From: Woeseiaceae bacterium
GTDB taxonomy: Bacteria > Pseudomonadota > Gammaproteobacteria > Steroidobacterales > Woeseiaceae
Assembly (NCBI GenBank): GCA_030066075.1
Contig: JASJCH010000023.1
Location: 1 to 56,440, forward strand
DNA length: 56,440 nucleotides
Reading direction: 5' to 3'
This document shows, in pieces, positions 26,657 through 35,959 of this stretch (the first letter of the stretch is position 1; each line of letters begins with the position of its first letter). Both the position numbers and the translations under genes were made by a program. The notes under the pieces were generated by a model. The model made no database searches. It had not been told where the DNA came from and worked only from the letters and a program-made list of their open reading frames with translations.

Positions 26657-27406
26657 ATGCGCCCGCACCGGCTGTTACCGCTACTACTGTTACTGAGTTC
26701 GGCTCACGCCGAGCCGGTCACGATCGCGGTCGCCAGCAATTTCATCACGCCCATGGCTGAGCTGGTCGCGGCGTTCGAGGAGGCGACCGGCCAGGCCGTG
26801 CGCGTGTCCTCCGCGTCGACGGGCGTGCTGTATGCCGCGATTCGCAACGGCGCCGGCTACGCGGCGCTGCTTGCGGCGGACAGCGAACGACCGCGCCTGC
26901 TGGAGGCCGACGGCATCGCCGTGCCGGGCAGCCGGTTTACCTACGCGGTCGGCACGCTCCAGCTCTGGTCCGCCGATCCGGCCCTGGCCGGTAAAGATTG
27001 CCGCGGGGCGCTCGACGACCTTGGTAACCGGCGTCTCGCAATCGCCAACCCGGTCACGGCGCCATACGGCGCCGCGGCGCAGGCGTTCCTGCAGCAGGCA
27101 GGATTATGGGACCAGGTGCAGGACAGGCTCGTGTTCGGCCAGAACATCGCCCAGACGCTGCAGTTCGTCGCCACGCGCAACGCCAGTCTCGGACTGGTCG
27201 CCACGTCGCAATCCGGTAGCGAGCAACTGCCGGACGCGACCTGCCAGTGGGCCGTGCCGACATCCATGCATCCGCCCATCGAGCAGCAGGCCGTCCTGCT
27301 GCAGCCAGTCGACGAGCACGCAGCGGCAGCCGCCTTTCTCGAGTTCATCGCCGGCCCGGAGGGCAGGGCGATCATCCGCGCACAGGGCTACGAGGTAGCC
27401 GACTGA
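26657..27406 (+). CDS. modA: Molybdate ABC transporter, periplasmic binding protein
   Basis: 249 residues with a Sec signal peptide ending SSAHA. The mature part opens with VTIAVASNFITPMAELVAAFEEATG, where ModA proteins bind molybdate through a serine/asparagine cluster, and continues with the two-lobe pattern LAIANPVTAPYGAAAQ and VFGQNIAQTLQFVATRNASLGLVA. It captures molybdate or tungstate in the periplasm and hands it to ModB. It starts 4 nt after glcB without an obvious Shine-Dalgarno. The modABC order and tight spacing show one operon. Confidence 0.9.
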   Translation: MRPHRLLPLLLLLSSAHAEPVTIAVASNFITPMAELVAAFEEATGQAVRVSSASTGVLYAAIRNGAGYAALLAADSERPRLLEADGIAVPGSRFTYAVGTLQLWSADPALAGKDCRGALDDLGNRRLAIANPVTAPYGAAAQAFLQQAGLWDQVQDRLVFGQNIAQTLQFVATRNASLGLVATSQSGSEQLPDATCQWAVPTSMHPPIEQQAVLLQPVDEHAAAAAFLEFIAGPEGRAIIRAQGYEVAD

Positions 27407-27407
27407 C

Positions 27408-28073
27408 ATGGAATCGCTGCTGCAACCGCTGTGGCTGTCGGTCAAGCTTGCGGGCATCACGACGCTGCTGCTGCTGGTGCTGGCGACGCCGATCGCGTGG
27501 TGGCTGGCGCAAACGCGGTCCGGCCTGAAGCCGCTGGTGCAGTCGCTCGTCGCCCTGCCGATCGTGTTGCCGCCGACGGTCATGGGTTTCTACCTGCTGA
27601 TCGTGCTCGGCCCCGCCGGCGCGCTGGGCAGCTGGTGGGTGGAGCTGACCGGCAGCGCGCTGACGTTCTCGTTCACCGGTCTCGTTATCGCGTCCTGTAT
27701 CTACAGTCTGCCGTTCGCGGTGCAGCCGCTGGCCGTGGCGTTCGAGTCGCTGGGCAAGCAAAAACTCGAAGCGGCGTGGACGCTGGGCGCGTCGAAGGCC
27801 GACGCGTTCTTTTCGGTTGCCTTGCCGCTCTCCGTGCGCGGTTACCTCGGCGCGATGGTGCTGAGTTTTGCACATACGCTCGGTGAGTTCGGCGTGATCC
27901 TGATGGTCGGCGGCAACATCCCGGGTGAGACCCGCGTGGTCTCGATAGCCATCTACGACCAGGTCGAGTCGCTCAACTATGCTGCCGCGCATCGACTGTC
28001 GGCGTTGCTGCTGGTCGTCGCGTTCGTGGCCCTGTTTACGATGTTCCTCGTTAATCGCAGGTGGCGGCGATGA
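27408..28073 (+). CDS. modB: Molybdate ABC transporter permease
   Basis: 221 residues with five predicted membrane helices. The ABC-coupling EAA loop is visible as KLEAAWTLGASKADAFFSVA, with the typical G of the EAA motif. Together with ModA and ModC it moves molybdate across the inner membrane. It starts 1 nt after the modA stop and overlaps modC by four bases. Confidence 0.93.
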   Translation: MESLLQPLWLSVKLAGITTLLLLVLATPIAWWLAQTRSGLKPLVQSLVALPIVLPPTVMGFYLLIVLGPAGALGSWWVELTGSALTFSFTGLVIASCIYSLPFAVQPLAVAFESLGKQKLEAAWTLGASKADAFFSVALPLSVRGYLGAMVLSFAHTLGEFGVILMVGGNIPGETRVVSIAIYDQVESLNYAAAHRLSALLLVVAFVALFTMFLVNRRWRR

Positions 28074-29155
28074 TCGGGCTGCGGTACAGGGTCGAGCGCC
28101 CCGGGTTCTCGCTCGACGTGGACCTCGAGCTGCCGCTGCGCGGCATCAGCGGCGTGTTCGGCGAGTCCGGCGCGGGCAAGACGACCTTGCTACGGTGCAT
28201 CGCCGGCCTCGAAGCGGCGCACGCGAGCAGGCTGTCGGTGGCCGGAGAAACCTGGGAGGACACGCAGGAAGGCATCGCACTGCCGGTGCAGCGGCGCGAT
28301 ATCGGCTACGTCTTCCAGGAGCCGCGCCTGTTCGACCACCTGGCGGTGCGCGCGAACATCGATTACGGACGCAAGCGCAGAGCCGGCGAGACAGCGTCGA
28401 ACTTCGATCACATCGTCGAACTCCTGGGCCTGGAAAAGCTGCTGGAGCGGCGCCCGGCCGAGCTGTCGGGCGGCGAGGCGCAGCGCGTCGCGATTGCACG
28501 GGCGTTGCTGAGCGCACCCAAGCTGGTGCTGATGGACGAGCCGCTGGCGTCGCTCGACCGTGCGCGCCGCGACGAGATCCTGCCGTTCCTGGAGCGCCTG
28601 CATGCCGAGGCGCGGATCCCGATCATCTACGTGAGCCACAACATCGACGAGGTGTGCCGGCTGTGCGACCACCTCGTGGTAATGGAAGCGGGCAGGGTGC
28701 TCGCGAGTGGCGTCCTGCAGGATGTCCTCGTGCGTCTCGACATTCCCGTGCTCGGCGGCGATAACGCGGGCTCGATCATCGACGGCGTGGTTGCCAGCTA
28801 CGATGGTGATGACGACCTGACCCGCCTGGAATTCTCGGGCGGGAGCCTGTGGGTGCCCGGGCACGCCGGCGCCGAGGGGGCGACGCTGCGCCTGCGGACG
28901 CAGGCGAGCGATATCAGTCTGTGCCGCTCGCGGCCGGAGCAAAGTACGATCCTGAATATCCTGCCCGCGCAGGTCGAAGCTATCGAGGGCAGCGAGGGAC
29001 CAACCATGCTGGTGCGGCTCAGGCTCGGTGACGACCGTATCGTCGCCCGCGTAACGCGGCGTTCGGTTCGTGAACTGGGTCTGCAGGAGGGCGACTCGCT
29101 GTTCGCCCAGGTGAAGAGTGTCGCGGTGCGACCGCCGCGGCCGGTAACGCCCTAG
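28070..29155 (+). CDS. modC: Molybdate ABC transporter ATP-binding protein
   Basis: 361 residues from the ATG at 28070, preferred over the GTG at 28061. The ATG forms an ATGA overlap with the modB stop and has CAGG about 8 nt upstream. Walker A is GESGAGKTTLLR, the signature is LSGGEAQRVAIARALL, Walker B is LVLMDEPLASLD and the switch histidine is in YVSHNIDE. The C-terminal part is a TOBE/Mop-type molybdate-binding domain (ILNILPAQVEAI, LRLGDDRIVARVTRRS), the feature that marks ModC rather than another importer. The stop codon overlaps that of the convergent gene in a shared CTAG. Confidence 0.93.
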   Translation: MIGLRYRVERPGFSLDVDLELPLRGISGVFGESGAGKTTLLRCIAGLEAAHASRLSVAGETWEDTQEGIALPVQRRDIGYVFQEPRLFDHLAVRANIDYGRKRRAGETASNFDHIVELLGLEKLLERRPAELSGGEAQRVAIARALLSAPKLVLMDEPLASLDRARRDEILPFLERLHAEARIPIIYVSHNIDEVCRLCDHLVVMEAGRVLASGVLQDVLVRLDIPVLGGDNAGSIIDGVVASYDGDDDLTRLEFSGGSLWVPGHAGAEGATLRLRTQASDISLCRSRPEQSTILNILPAQVEAIEGSEGPTMLVRLRLGDDRIVARVTRRSVRELGLQEGDSLFAQVKSVAVRPPRPVTP

Positions 29156-29619
29156 AGATCGCGCAGGTCGCGCTGCATTTCCCGGAGATCGTTGTCCCAG
29201 CGGCGCACCACCATCTGCCAGTGGTCGCGGTCGAAACCCTCGGCATCGCGCAAGCCGAACTCGCGCTCCATGTTCTCTCTTTCCTTGTCGATCTCTTTTT
29301 TCATCGACCGAAGATCGAGGCGCATGCGCCGCAGGTCGCCGCTCATCGGGTCGGCGCCAACGCCGCTGGGTCTGCCGCCGTTGTTGATACTGATCCTGTT
29401 GCTTGAAGCCGTCGCCATGCCCATCCTTTGTTGCACGGCCGTGTCCATGTTGTCCCGCCACATCTCGATGCGGCGCATCTCCGACTGCATGCGTGACAGA
29501 AACGCCTGGTCGGATTCCTCTTTCTCCGAGTCCTGCGCAAGCGCCGCCGGGCCGAATGCGAAGCTCGCCGCCACCAGCGATAGCAGGAATGCCGGTTTCA
29601 ATGAGAATGTCGTCAACAT
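29152..29619 (-). CDS. Secreted coiled-coil protein of unknown function
   Basis: 155 residues from the ATG at 29619, chosen over the GTG at 29628 because AAGGAG lies 8 nt before it. A signal peptide ends at PAALA, followed by a highly charged helical protein: Met/Arg-rich heptads in the first half and LRRMRLDLRSMKKEIDKERE, predicted to form a coiled coil, then a Trp-containing tail. No catalytic residues are recognisable. It may be a periplasmic scaffold or metal-responsive protein of the CpxP/Spy style, but sequence alone does not show this. It lies 12 nt downstream of the M28 peptidase gene and may be cotranscribed with it. Confidence 0.7.
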   Translation of the reverse strand: MLTTFSLKPAFLLSLVAASFAFGPAALAQDSEKEESDQAFLSRMQSEMRRIEMWRDNMDTAVQQRMGMATASSNRISINNGGRPSGVGADPMSGDLRRMRLDLRSMKKEIDKERENMEREFGLRDAEGFDRDHWQMVVRRWDNDLREMQRDLRDL

Positions 29620-29631
29620 GGCTGTCACTCC

Positions 29632-31095
29632 TTATTGAGACAGTATTTCAGCAGAAAGTGCCGGCTCGCGAAAATCGACGTCGAGTTCAGCCGCGACGTA
29701 GAACAGCGTCGCGTAGGCTGCCGTCAGGTAGCGCATGTCCTCGGGGATGATTTTGTCGAAAGTGTCATTCGGCGTGTGGTGATACATAAAGTATCCGTTC
29801 GGGTTCTGCCGCAGATGTAAGGCGGGCATGCCGGCCCTGCTCAAAACGCTCATATCCGACTGCGCGTGCACGTTGTTGGCCTCGTTGAACTCGATGCCGA
29901 GCGGTTCCACGAGCGTGTGCATTTCCCGCACGACCTCCAGAGCGCTGCCTCCGACCCGCGACGAAAGCGTGTTGGCCCGCCCGCCGCCCGTGTCGACCTC
30001 GGCGCCCAGCAAGTGCGCGTCGATGTTGTAGCGATGTTTCTCGATATAAGCGTTCACGCCGTAGAAACCGATCTCCTCGCCGGAGAACAGGATGACGCGG
30101 ACGCTGCGGCGAGGCCGCTGCTCCATCTGGCCGATGAACGCGGCCGCGGCCATCATCGAGCCGATGCCGGCGCCATCGTCGAGCGCCCCGGTTCCCTCGT
30201 CCCAGGAGTCGACGTGGGCGCCGAGCACGACGAAACGGTCCGGGTCTTCACGGCCCGTGATCTCGCCGATGATGTTGGCGCTCATCTGTGGGCCGGTAAA
30301 CCTCGACGTCAGGTTCATCTTGAAAATAACCGGCTTGCCGCGTCGCAGGATGTTCTGGATCAGCATCGCGTCGGGCGCCGATACGGCCGCGGCAGGAATC
30401 CTGCGGACACCGTCCTCGTAGTTGTAGCCACTGCCCGTGTGGCCGAAGCGATTGTGACTGGTGCCGACCGAGCGGATGATCAGCGCTTCCGCGCCGCGCC
30501 GTGCGGCTTCGACGCGGCCCTTGCCGCGTGCCCGGGTTCCCTCGCCGTAGGCGCCACGTTTCGACCCGTCCACCGGGTTGACGTAGTCCGGCATGCTGTA
30601 GGAGACGAACGCGATTTTACCCGCGAGGGTGTCGCCCTCGGGTACTGCCAGCAGGTCGTCATAAGTCGGGAACTCGACGATTTCGCCGACAAGATCGCCA
30701 TCGGTACCGATGCTGTAGCCGAGCGCCGTGAGCACGATGTCGTGGGCAAAGGGCTCGAGCACTTCGGCATGCGCTTCGCCTCTCTCCCAGCCGCGGTCGA
30801 GTTCGACGGGTTCGGTCCACACCCGGTCGAAGCCAAGCTCCGCGAACTTCGCCTCCGACCAGGCAATGACTTTGCGGTCACCTTCCGTGCCCATGCGCCG
30901 AGCACCGACTTCCGTAGTGACGGACTCGACGATATCGACAGACAAGTTGTCATCGAGCGCGCGCTCGCGCAGCGCTACCGCGTTGGCGGCGACGTCGGGC
31001 GGGATGATCGACAGCTCGGGGTCGATGACAGGCTCGTCGGCCGGCGTGCAACCTGAGAGTAGCAAGGCAACAAGTAAGAACGGAGTGAACTTCAT
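29632..31095 (-). CDS. Lipoprotein M28-family aminopeptidase
   Basis: 487 residues from the ATG at 31095; nine extra codons upstream are not needed for the signal. Lipobox LLSGC. A PA-like inserted domain precedes the peptidase core (IAFVSYSMPDYVN and RRGAEALIIRSVG). The dinuclear-zinc residues of family M28 are present: GAHVDSWDEGTGALDDGAG, LFSGEEIGFYG, GAEVDTGGG and HHTPNDTFDK. The enzyme removes N-terminal residues from peptides on the cell surface or in the periplasm, and would supply amino acids alongside the S41 protease that diverges from it. Confidence 0.9.
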   Translation of the reverse strand: MKFTPFLLVALLLSGCTPADEPVIDPELSIIPPDVAANAVALRERALDDNLSVDIVESVTTEVGARRMGTEGDRKVIAWSEAKFAELGFDRVWTEPVELDRGWERGEAHAEVLEPFAHDIVLTALGYSIGTDGDLVGEIVEFPTYDDLLAVPEGDTLAGKIAFVSYSMPDYVNPVDGSKRGAYGEGTRARGKGRVEAARRGAEALIIRSVGTSHNRFGHTGSGYNYEDGVRRIPAAAVSAPDAMLIQNILRRGKPVIFKMNLTSRFTGPQMSANIIGEITGREDPDRFVVLGAHVDSWDEGTGALDDGAGIGSMMAAAAFIGQMEQRPRRSVRVILFSGEEIGFYGVNAYIEKHRYNIDAHLLGAEVDTGGGRANTLSSRVGGSALEVVREMHTLVEPLGIEFNEANNVHAQSDMSVLSRAGMPALHLRQNPNGYFMYHHTPNDTFDKIIPEDMRYLTAAYATLFYVAAELDVDFREPALSAEILSQ

Positions 31096-31215
31096 GAAGT
31101 GTGATCTGGTCGAAATTCTCACGCTCGCTAGACTACATAATTCGACATTCAGCTGCTACGCCGCACCGGCGTGGTGTGTACAATTTTCAATTACTTCTGG
31201 CACCTACAAGAACCT

Positions 31216-32754
31216 ATGATCAGACTGATTTCTGCACTCCTGGTAATGGCGTCCCTCGCGGCTTGCGGTGGCGGCAGCGGTAACGGCGGCCTCGGGCAGG
31301 GCGGCGCCAACAACAATGACGAATGGCAGGAGGGCGTCTTCCTCGACTGGCGCGGCTTCTACCAGCAGTGCGGCAATACGCTGGCGCAGAATAACTTCCT
31401 GCGCTCGTACAGCAATGACACCTATCTCTGGTACGACGAGATCATTGATCGCGATCCTGCCCTGTACAACGATCCGGTGGCCTACTTTGACCTGCTGAGA
31501 ACCAATCAGTTGTCGCCGTCGGGCCAGCCCAAGGACAAGTTCCATTTCACCTACGACTCGGACGTGTGGAACCAGCTATCACAGTCCGGCGCGTCGGCGG
31601 GCTACGGAATCCAGTGGGCCTTCCTGTCGAACACGCCGCCGCGCGACCTTCGCATTGCCTACACGGAGCCGAATTCGCCGGCGACAAACCTGGCCCTGCC
31701 CCTGGAGCGCGGCGCGCAGATTCTCGAAATTGACGGCGTCGACATCAATGACAACACACAGGCCGGCGTCGATACGCTCAATGCCGGAATCAGACCGAGT
31801 GAGGGTACGCAGCACACGTTCACGGTCCGGGACGTTGGCGCCACCGCGACGCGCACCGTCACCATGACGGCTGAAGTCATTACATCGGCGCCGGTGCAGA
31901 ACACCCAGGTCATCTCGACACCGACGGGCGCGGTCGGCTACCTGACCTTCAACGACCATATCGCAACGGCCGAGCAGGCTCTCATCGATGCCGTCGACCA
32001 GCTCAACGCTCACGACAACGGGGCCGGCATCGACGACCTCGTGCTCGACCTGCGCTACAACGGCGGCGGCTACGGCGATATCGCCAACGAACTGGCGTAC
32101 ATGATCGCGGGCCCGGTCCCCACCGCTGGCAGGAGCTTCAACACAAGACAATTCAATGACAAGCACCCCGTAACCGATCCGGTTACCGGGAACCCACTGG
32201 CGCCGACGCTGTTCTACGACGAGGCTATCGGTTCACCTTTCAACGGTACCGCCGGCGACCCGTTGCCCACGCTCGATCTGCCGCGGGTTTTCGTCCTGAC
32301 CGGCTTCGGCACGGCTTCGGCCAGTGAATTGATCATCAACGGGCTGCGAGGTGTCGGCGTCGAGGTCATACAGGTCGGCGCAACGACTCGCGGCAAGCCA
32401 TACGGTTTCTACCCGACGGACAACTGCGGCACGACCTACTTCACGATCCAGATGCGGAGCATCAATGACGTGGGATTCGGCGACTATACGGACGGGTTTT
32501 CTCCGGAGAACACGACCGGGATTATGGGCGTGTCGGTGCCTGGTTGCTCCGTGGCCGATGACTTCACCAAGCAGCTCGGCGATCCGACTGAGGCCAGGCT
32601 TGCCGCTGCGCTGGAGTATCGTGACACGCAGACCTGCCCGGCAGCGTCGGCTGTCGTAGACGGCGAGCCTGGTGAGCCCGCGTTGACCGTGGACGAGCGG
32701 GAGCCGATCGTGCCGAAGTCGCCATGGCATAGCAACACGATCTTCCGACAGTAA
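31216..32754 (+). CDS. Lipoprotein S41-family peptidase with PDZ domain
   Basis: 512 residues from the ATG at 31216; the longer frame from 31171 includes promoter sequence. Lipobox SLAAC, then a Gly/Asn-rich linker, a PDZ-like region (YTEPNSPATNLALPLERGAQ) and the S41 catalytic domain with VLTGFGTASASELIINGL (nucleophile serine in TASASE) and the lysine of ATTRGKPYGF. C-terminal-processing-type proteases like this cut periplasmic proteins at the C-terminus. TACAAT (31179-31184) is a likely -10 box. It is the first of three tightly coupled genes. Confidence 0.88.
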   Translation: MIRLISALLVMASLAACGGGSGNGGLGQGGANNNDEWQEGVFLDWRGFYQQCGNTLAQNNFLRSYSNDTYLWYDEIIDRDPALYNDPVAYFDLLRTNQLSPSGQPKDKFHFTYDSDVWNQLSQSGASAGYGIQWAFLSNTPPRDLRIAYTEPNSPATNLALPLERGAQILEIDGVDINDNTQAGVDTLNAGIRPSEGTQHTFTVRDVGATATRTVTMTAEVITSAPVQNTQVISTPTGAVGYLTFNDHIATAEQALIDAVDQLNAHDNGAGIDDLVLDLRYNGGGYGDIANELAYMIAGPVPTAGRSFNTRQFNDKHPVTDPVTGNPLAPTLFYDEAIGSPFNGTAGDPLPTLDLPRVFVLTGFGTASASELIINGLRGVGVEVIQVGATTRGKPYGFYPTDNCGTTYFTIQMRSINDVGFGDYTDGFSPENTTGIMGVSVPGCSVADDFTKQLGDPTEARLAAALEYRDTQTCPAASAVVDGEPGEPALTVDEREPIVPKSPWHSNTIFRQ

Positions 32755-33143
32755 TGTCCAGGAACGTCATCCTGCTGCCACTCTGTGTCTTCGTGCTGGC
32801 AGCCTGCAAGCACCTGGCCCCTGACGCGGATCAGCCGGCTGTGATCGTCAACCCGTCGGACGCGAGTCGCGCGGCCCTGCAGGCAACGGTCAATAACGCG
32901 CTTGGCAAAGACGTAATGCTTGCCGGCGATGCGCTGACCGATACCAGCATCCTGATCATCGAGCGCAGGATACCGAGCACGATCGAGGGATCCCCGGCCA
33001 AGGGAATGGCAATGGAGGACCCCGTTCGCTTTACGTTGATGAGCAACGGTGTGGACTGTGTGCTGGTCGACGAGCGCGACGGGTCGCGTTATCTTCTGGC
33101 CGACACAGAATGCAAAGCTGAGGACGGTCAGCCCCCGAATTAA
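32754..33143 (+). CDS. Small lipoprotein of unknown function
   Basis: 129 residues. Signal peptide with lipobox VLAAC (C18) followed by a mature domain with two cysteines (VDCVLVDE and DTECKAE) that could form a disulfide. No known domain is recognised. It is coupled to both neighbours by TAATG overlaps (its ATG shares the A of the S41 stop, and its own stop does the same with the next gene), so it is made together with the peptidase and may be its periplasmic partner (inference). Confidence 0.75.
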   Translation: MSRNVILLPLCVFVLAACKHLAPDADQPAVIVNPSDASRAALQATVNNALGKDVMLAGDALTDTSILIIERRIPSTIEGSPAKGMAMEDPVRFTLMSNGVDCVLVDERDGSRYLLADTECKAEDGQPPN

Positions 33144-33649
33144 TGCTCGACGTTTACAAGAACTTCCTGCCTGAAGGTCACTTCGCCGACATCGAGCGAA
33201 TTTTCATGACCAACGAAATTCCCTGGTTCTTCACGGACCGCGTCGTGTCGACCGAGAAGCACTTCATGTTCGGTCACACGTTCATGGAGGACGGGAAGGT
33301 CATCAACGAGCGCTACTTCGAGCCTGTCCGGGGCATGCTGTTCCAGATTCAACAGAAGCTGGACTTCATCGGCGTCAGCCGCATCCGCGCCGTGCTCTAC
33401 ACGAACCAGGGTCGCGAGATCCAACACCCGACGCACCTCGACGTACCGGCGGATTCGGGCGTATCGGACAAGTTCAGGATCGCGGTTTTCCACGTCAATA
33501 CCTGCAACGGCAAGACCGTGGTCGGCGACGAAGTGATCGAGTCCGAGGGCAACCAATTGATCATCTTCGACAACGTCCCTCACTACGGCACGGTGCAGAC
33601 CGACACCGACACCCGGGTCGTCATCAACTTTAACCTGCGGATCGCCTAG
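33143..33649 (+). CDS. 2OG-Fe(II) oxygenase-like protein
   Basis: 168 residues, cytoplasmic. A clear HxD pair in THLDVP, then a spacing typical of the double-stranded beta-helix to a distal histidine in DNVPHYG and an arginine (DTRVVINFNLR) that could bind 2-oxoglutarate. Small stand-alone enzymes of this shape are known from marine bacteria and cyanophages, with unknown substrates. It is coupled to the lipoprotein by a TAATG overlap, odd company for a cytoplasmic oxygenase. Its stop shares a CTAG with the convergent esterase. Confidence 0.72.
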   Translation: MLDVYKNFLPEGHFADIERIFMTNEIPWFFTDRVVSTEKHFMFGHTFMEDGKVINERYFEPVRGMLFQIQQKLDFIGVSRIRAVLYTNQGREIQHPTHLDVPADSGVSDKFRIAVFHVNTCNGKTVVGDEVIESEGNQLIIFDNVPHYGTVQTDTDTRVVINFNLRIA

Positions 33650-34524
33650 TCGGCTTCCAGCAAGCGGCGCGCGGCGTCCAGAACCAGCGGCCACGTTGAC
33701 GAGCGAGGGTCGATCATCTCGAAATGCCCCGATTCCGCCGCGTCGATGACTTCGATGGGCGCCCCCTGTTCGGCCGCGGCTTTGGCATAGTGAACGCCGA
33801 CCGGCCGCCACGTTTCGTCGTATTTGCCGATCACCGCGATCTGCGGCGTCGACTGCGGGATGCGATGGGCGACCGATCCGTAGGCATAACGCTCCGGATA
33901 CTCATCGGGTGAGCCGCCCATCAGCTTTCCGGCGGCCTGGTCGCAGGTCTCATGCGCGTAGAGGAACTCGAGATCGGGGGCGGGCGCCAGACCCAGGACG
34001 CCGCGGGGACGGATCACGCCGTCAGGTTGTTGCTCCTCGATACGCTGGGCAATCCAGAGGGCGAGGTGTCCGCCCGCCGAATGGCCGGCGATGATGACGC
34101 GCTCCGGGTCGAGCCCATAGTCGCCAACCAGGTCCGAGAGGTAGGCATAGCCGGCTTCTGCGTCCTCGAAGGTGCCTGGCCAGGCGCCGCCCGGATCGCC
34201 AATGCGGCGGTACTCGAGCGACCACGTGGCGATTCCGGCGCGTGGAAACGCATCCGTTAATACCCGGCTGTGGCCGATGTCGTACTCCGACATCCAGCAG
34301 CCGCCGTGCAGATAGACCACGACCGGAAAGGGACCTTCACCCTCTGGAAGGCGCAACTCGCCGAACTGCAGGGGGTCATCGCCGTAAGCGATGATGTGAT
34401 CGGCTTCGGGGTTCGGGAAGTCCGCGAGCGCCCCCGCCGTCATGATTTCCGGCGGCGCGGGCTCTGCGGTAGCGGTCAACGTCAGCGTGGTCATAAGCGC
34501 ACCGACGATCGAGGTCCTGAACAT
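33646..34524 (-). CDS. Secreted alpha/beta-hydrolase (esterase/BD-FAE-like)
   Basis: 292 residues with a signal peptide (LTLTATAEPAPP region). The oxyanion motif YLHGGCW and the nucleophile elbow IIAGHSAGGHLALWIA are clear; the acid and histidine appear in IAVIGKYDETW and AAESGHFEMIDP. This is the hormone-sensitive-lipase/feruloyl-esterase-like group of alpha/beta hydrolases, which cut ester bonds in carbohydrate or lipid substrates. The specificity is not visible. Confidence 0.85.
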   Translation of the reverse strand: MFRTSIVGALMTTLTLTATAEPAPPEIMTAGALADFPNPEADHIIAYGDDPLQFGELRLPEGEGPFPVVVYLHGGCWMSEYDIGHSRVLTDAFPRAGIATWSLEYRRIGDPGGAWPGTFEDAEAGYAYLSDLVGDYGLDPERVIIAGHSAGGHLALWIAQRIEEQQPDGVIRPRGVLGLAPAPDLEFLYAHETCDQAAGKLMGGSPDEYPERYAYGSVAHRIPQSTPQIAVIGKYDETWRPVGVHYAKAAAEQGAPIEVIDAAESGHFEMIDPRSSTWPLVLDAARRLLEAD

Positions 34525-34558
34525 AGGACCCGGATTATAGCGGCAAAGCGCGTGACCG

Positions 34559-35959
34559 TTACCGGGTGGCCGCGCTGAGGTCCTGGTGGATCTCCGCGGC
34601 CGCGTCCTTGCCGGCGCCGGCTGCGAGAATCACGGTCGCCGCTCCCGTAACGGCATCACCGCCCGCGAACACGTGCTCCTTCGACGTTTCCGAAGAGCCG
34701 TCGTGAACAACGAGGCAACCCCACTTGTTGGCTTCGAGCCCCTTCGTGGTCTGTAGCAGCAGCGGGTTCGGCTTGTTGCCGATCGACAGTACGACGTTGT
34801 CCACCGGGATCACGAACTCGGAGCCTTCGATCGGCACCGGCCGTGCGCGGCCGGAGTCGTCGGGCTCGCCGAGTTCCATGCGCACGCAGCGCAGGCCTGT
34901 AACCCAGCCGTCTTCGTCACCGAGAATCTCGACCGGGTTGGTCAGCCAGTGGAATTCGACGCCTTCCTCGATCGCGTGCGCGTGCTCTTCGACGCGCGCG
35001 GTCATTTCCTGGACGCTGCGCCGGTAGACGACGAGGCCTTGCTCCGCGCCGACGCGGAGCGCCACGCGAACCGTGTCCATGGCGGTATTGCCGGCGCCGA
35101 TAACGGCGACGCGCCTGCCGACCATGACGGGCGTATCCGCATTCGGGAAGTCATTGGCCTCCATCAGGTTGACGCGCGTCAGGAACTCGTTGGCCGAGTA
35201 CACACCGTTGAGGTTCTCGCCGGGGATGCCCATGAATGACGGCAGGCCGGCGCCCGTACCGATGAACACGGCCTTGAAACCCATCTCGCCCATGAGCTGG
35301 TCCATAGTCAGCGTCTTGCCGATGATGATGTTGCACTGAATCTCGACGCCCAGTTTCTTGAGCTGTTCGATCTCCCAGTCGAGCACGTCTTTGGGCAGGC
35401 GGAACTCGGGGATGCCGTAGCGGAGCACGCCGCCGGGCGCATGCAGCGCCTCGAAGATCGTGACCGGGTATCCCAGGCGCGCCAGTTCACCGGCGCAGAC
35501 GAGACCGGCCGGGCCCGAGCCGATAACCGCAACCTTCTCGTCGCGGTTCAGGTTGGCCGTGATGTCGATGTCGGTCTGTTCCATCTCCCAGTCGGCAACG
35601 AAGCGCTCGAGGTAGCCGATCGCAACGGGCTTGAAGCGGATACCTACCGAGCACGCCTCTTCGCACTGGACTTCCTGCGGGCAAACCCGTCCGCAAACGG
35701 CGGGCAGCGGGTTCGAGGAGCGCAGTATCTCCGCCGCGCTCCGCATGTCGCCCTTGGCGACTTCGTGGATGAACTCGGGAATCGGCACGCGGACCGGGCA
35801 ACCGTCGATGCAGACGGCGTCCTGGCAGCGCAGGCAGCGCTCGGCTTCGAACTGCGCATGCGCCATTCCGTAACCTTCGTTGACCTCCCCGAAATCGTGC
35901 GAGCGCAAAACCGCGTCGCGTTCGGGCATGGGTGTCTTTTCAACTCGTTTGACAGGCAT
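34559..35959 (-). CDS. NAD(P)H-dependent FAD/Fe-S oxidoreductase, NfnB / GltD-like
   Basis: 466 residues from the ATG at 35959; a 10-codon upstream extension overlaps the preceding gene. The N-terminal GltD-type Fe-S region (ERCLRCQDAVCIDGCPV and CGRVCPQEVQCEEAC) holds two [4Fe-4S] clusters. Two Rossmann folds follow: VIGSGPAGLVCAGELARLG for FAD and VIGAGNTAMDTVRVALRVG for NADP(H). In Thermotoga-type NfnAB this subunit couples NADPH and NADH with ferredoxin; in glutamate synthase it feeds electrons to GltB. Here it is coupled by one base to the NfnA-like subunit and follows a ferredoxin-using oxidoreductase. No gltB is nearby, so the ferredoxin:NADP role is favoured. Confidence 0.85.
   Translation of the reverse strand: MPVKRVEKTPMPERDAVLRSHDFGEVNEGYGMAHAQFEAERCLRCQDAVCIDGCPVRVPIPEFIHEVAKGDMRSAAEILRSSNPLPAVCGRVCPQEVQCEEACSVGIRFKPVAIGYLERFVADWEMEQTDIDITANLNRDEKVAVIGSGPAGLVCAGELARLGYPVTIFEALHAPGGVLRYGIPEFRLPKDVLDWEIEQLKKLGVEIQCNIIIGKTLTMDQLMGEMGFKAVFIGTGAGLPSFMGIPGENLNGVYSANEFLTRVNLMEANDFPNADTPVMVGRRVAVIGAGNTAMDTVRVALRVGAEQGLVVYRRSVQEMTARVEEHAHAIEEGVEFHWLTNPVEILGDEDGWVTGLRCVRMELGEPDDSGRARPVPIEGSEFVIPVDNVVLSIGNKPNPLLLQTTKGLEANKWGCLVVHDGSSETSKEHVFAGGDAVTGAATVILAAGAGKDAAAEIHQDLSAATR

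Noticed and set aside
28190-29461. Leftward open frame (423 codons) opposite modC
   Set aside because: Shadow of modC; its residue composition is His/Arg/Gln-rich without a fold.
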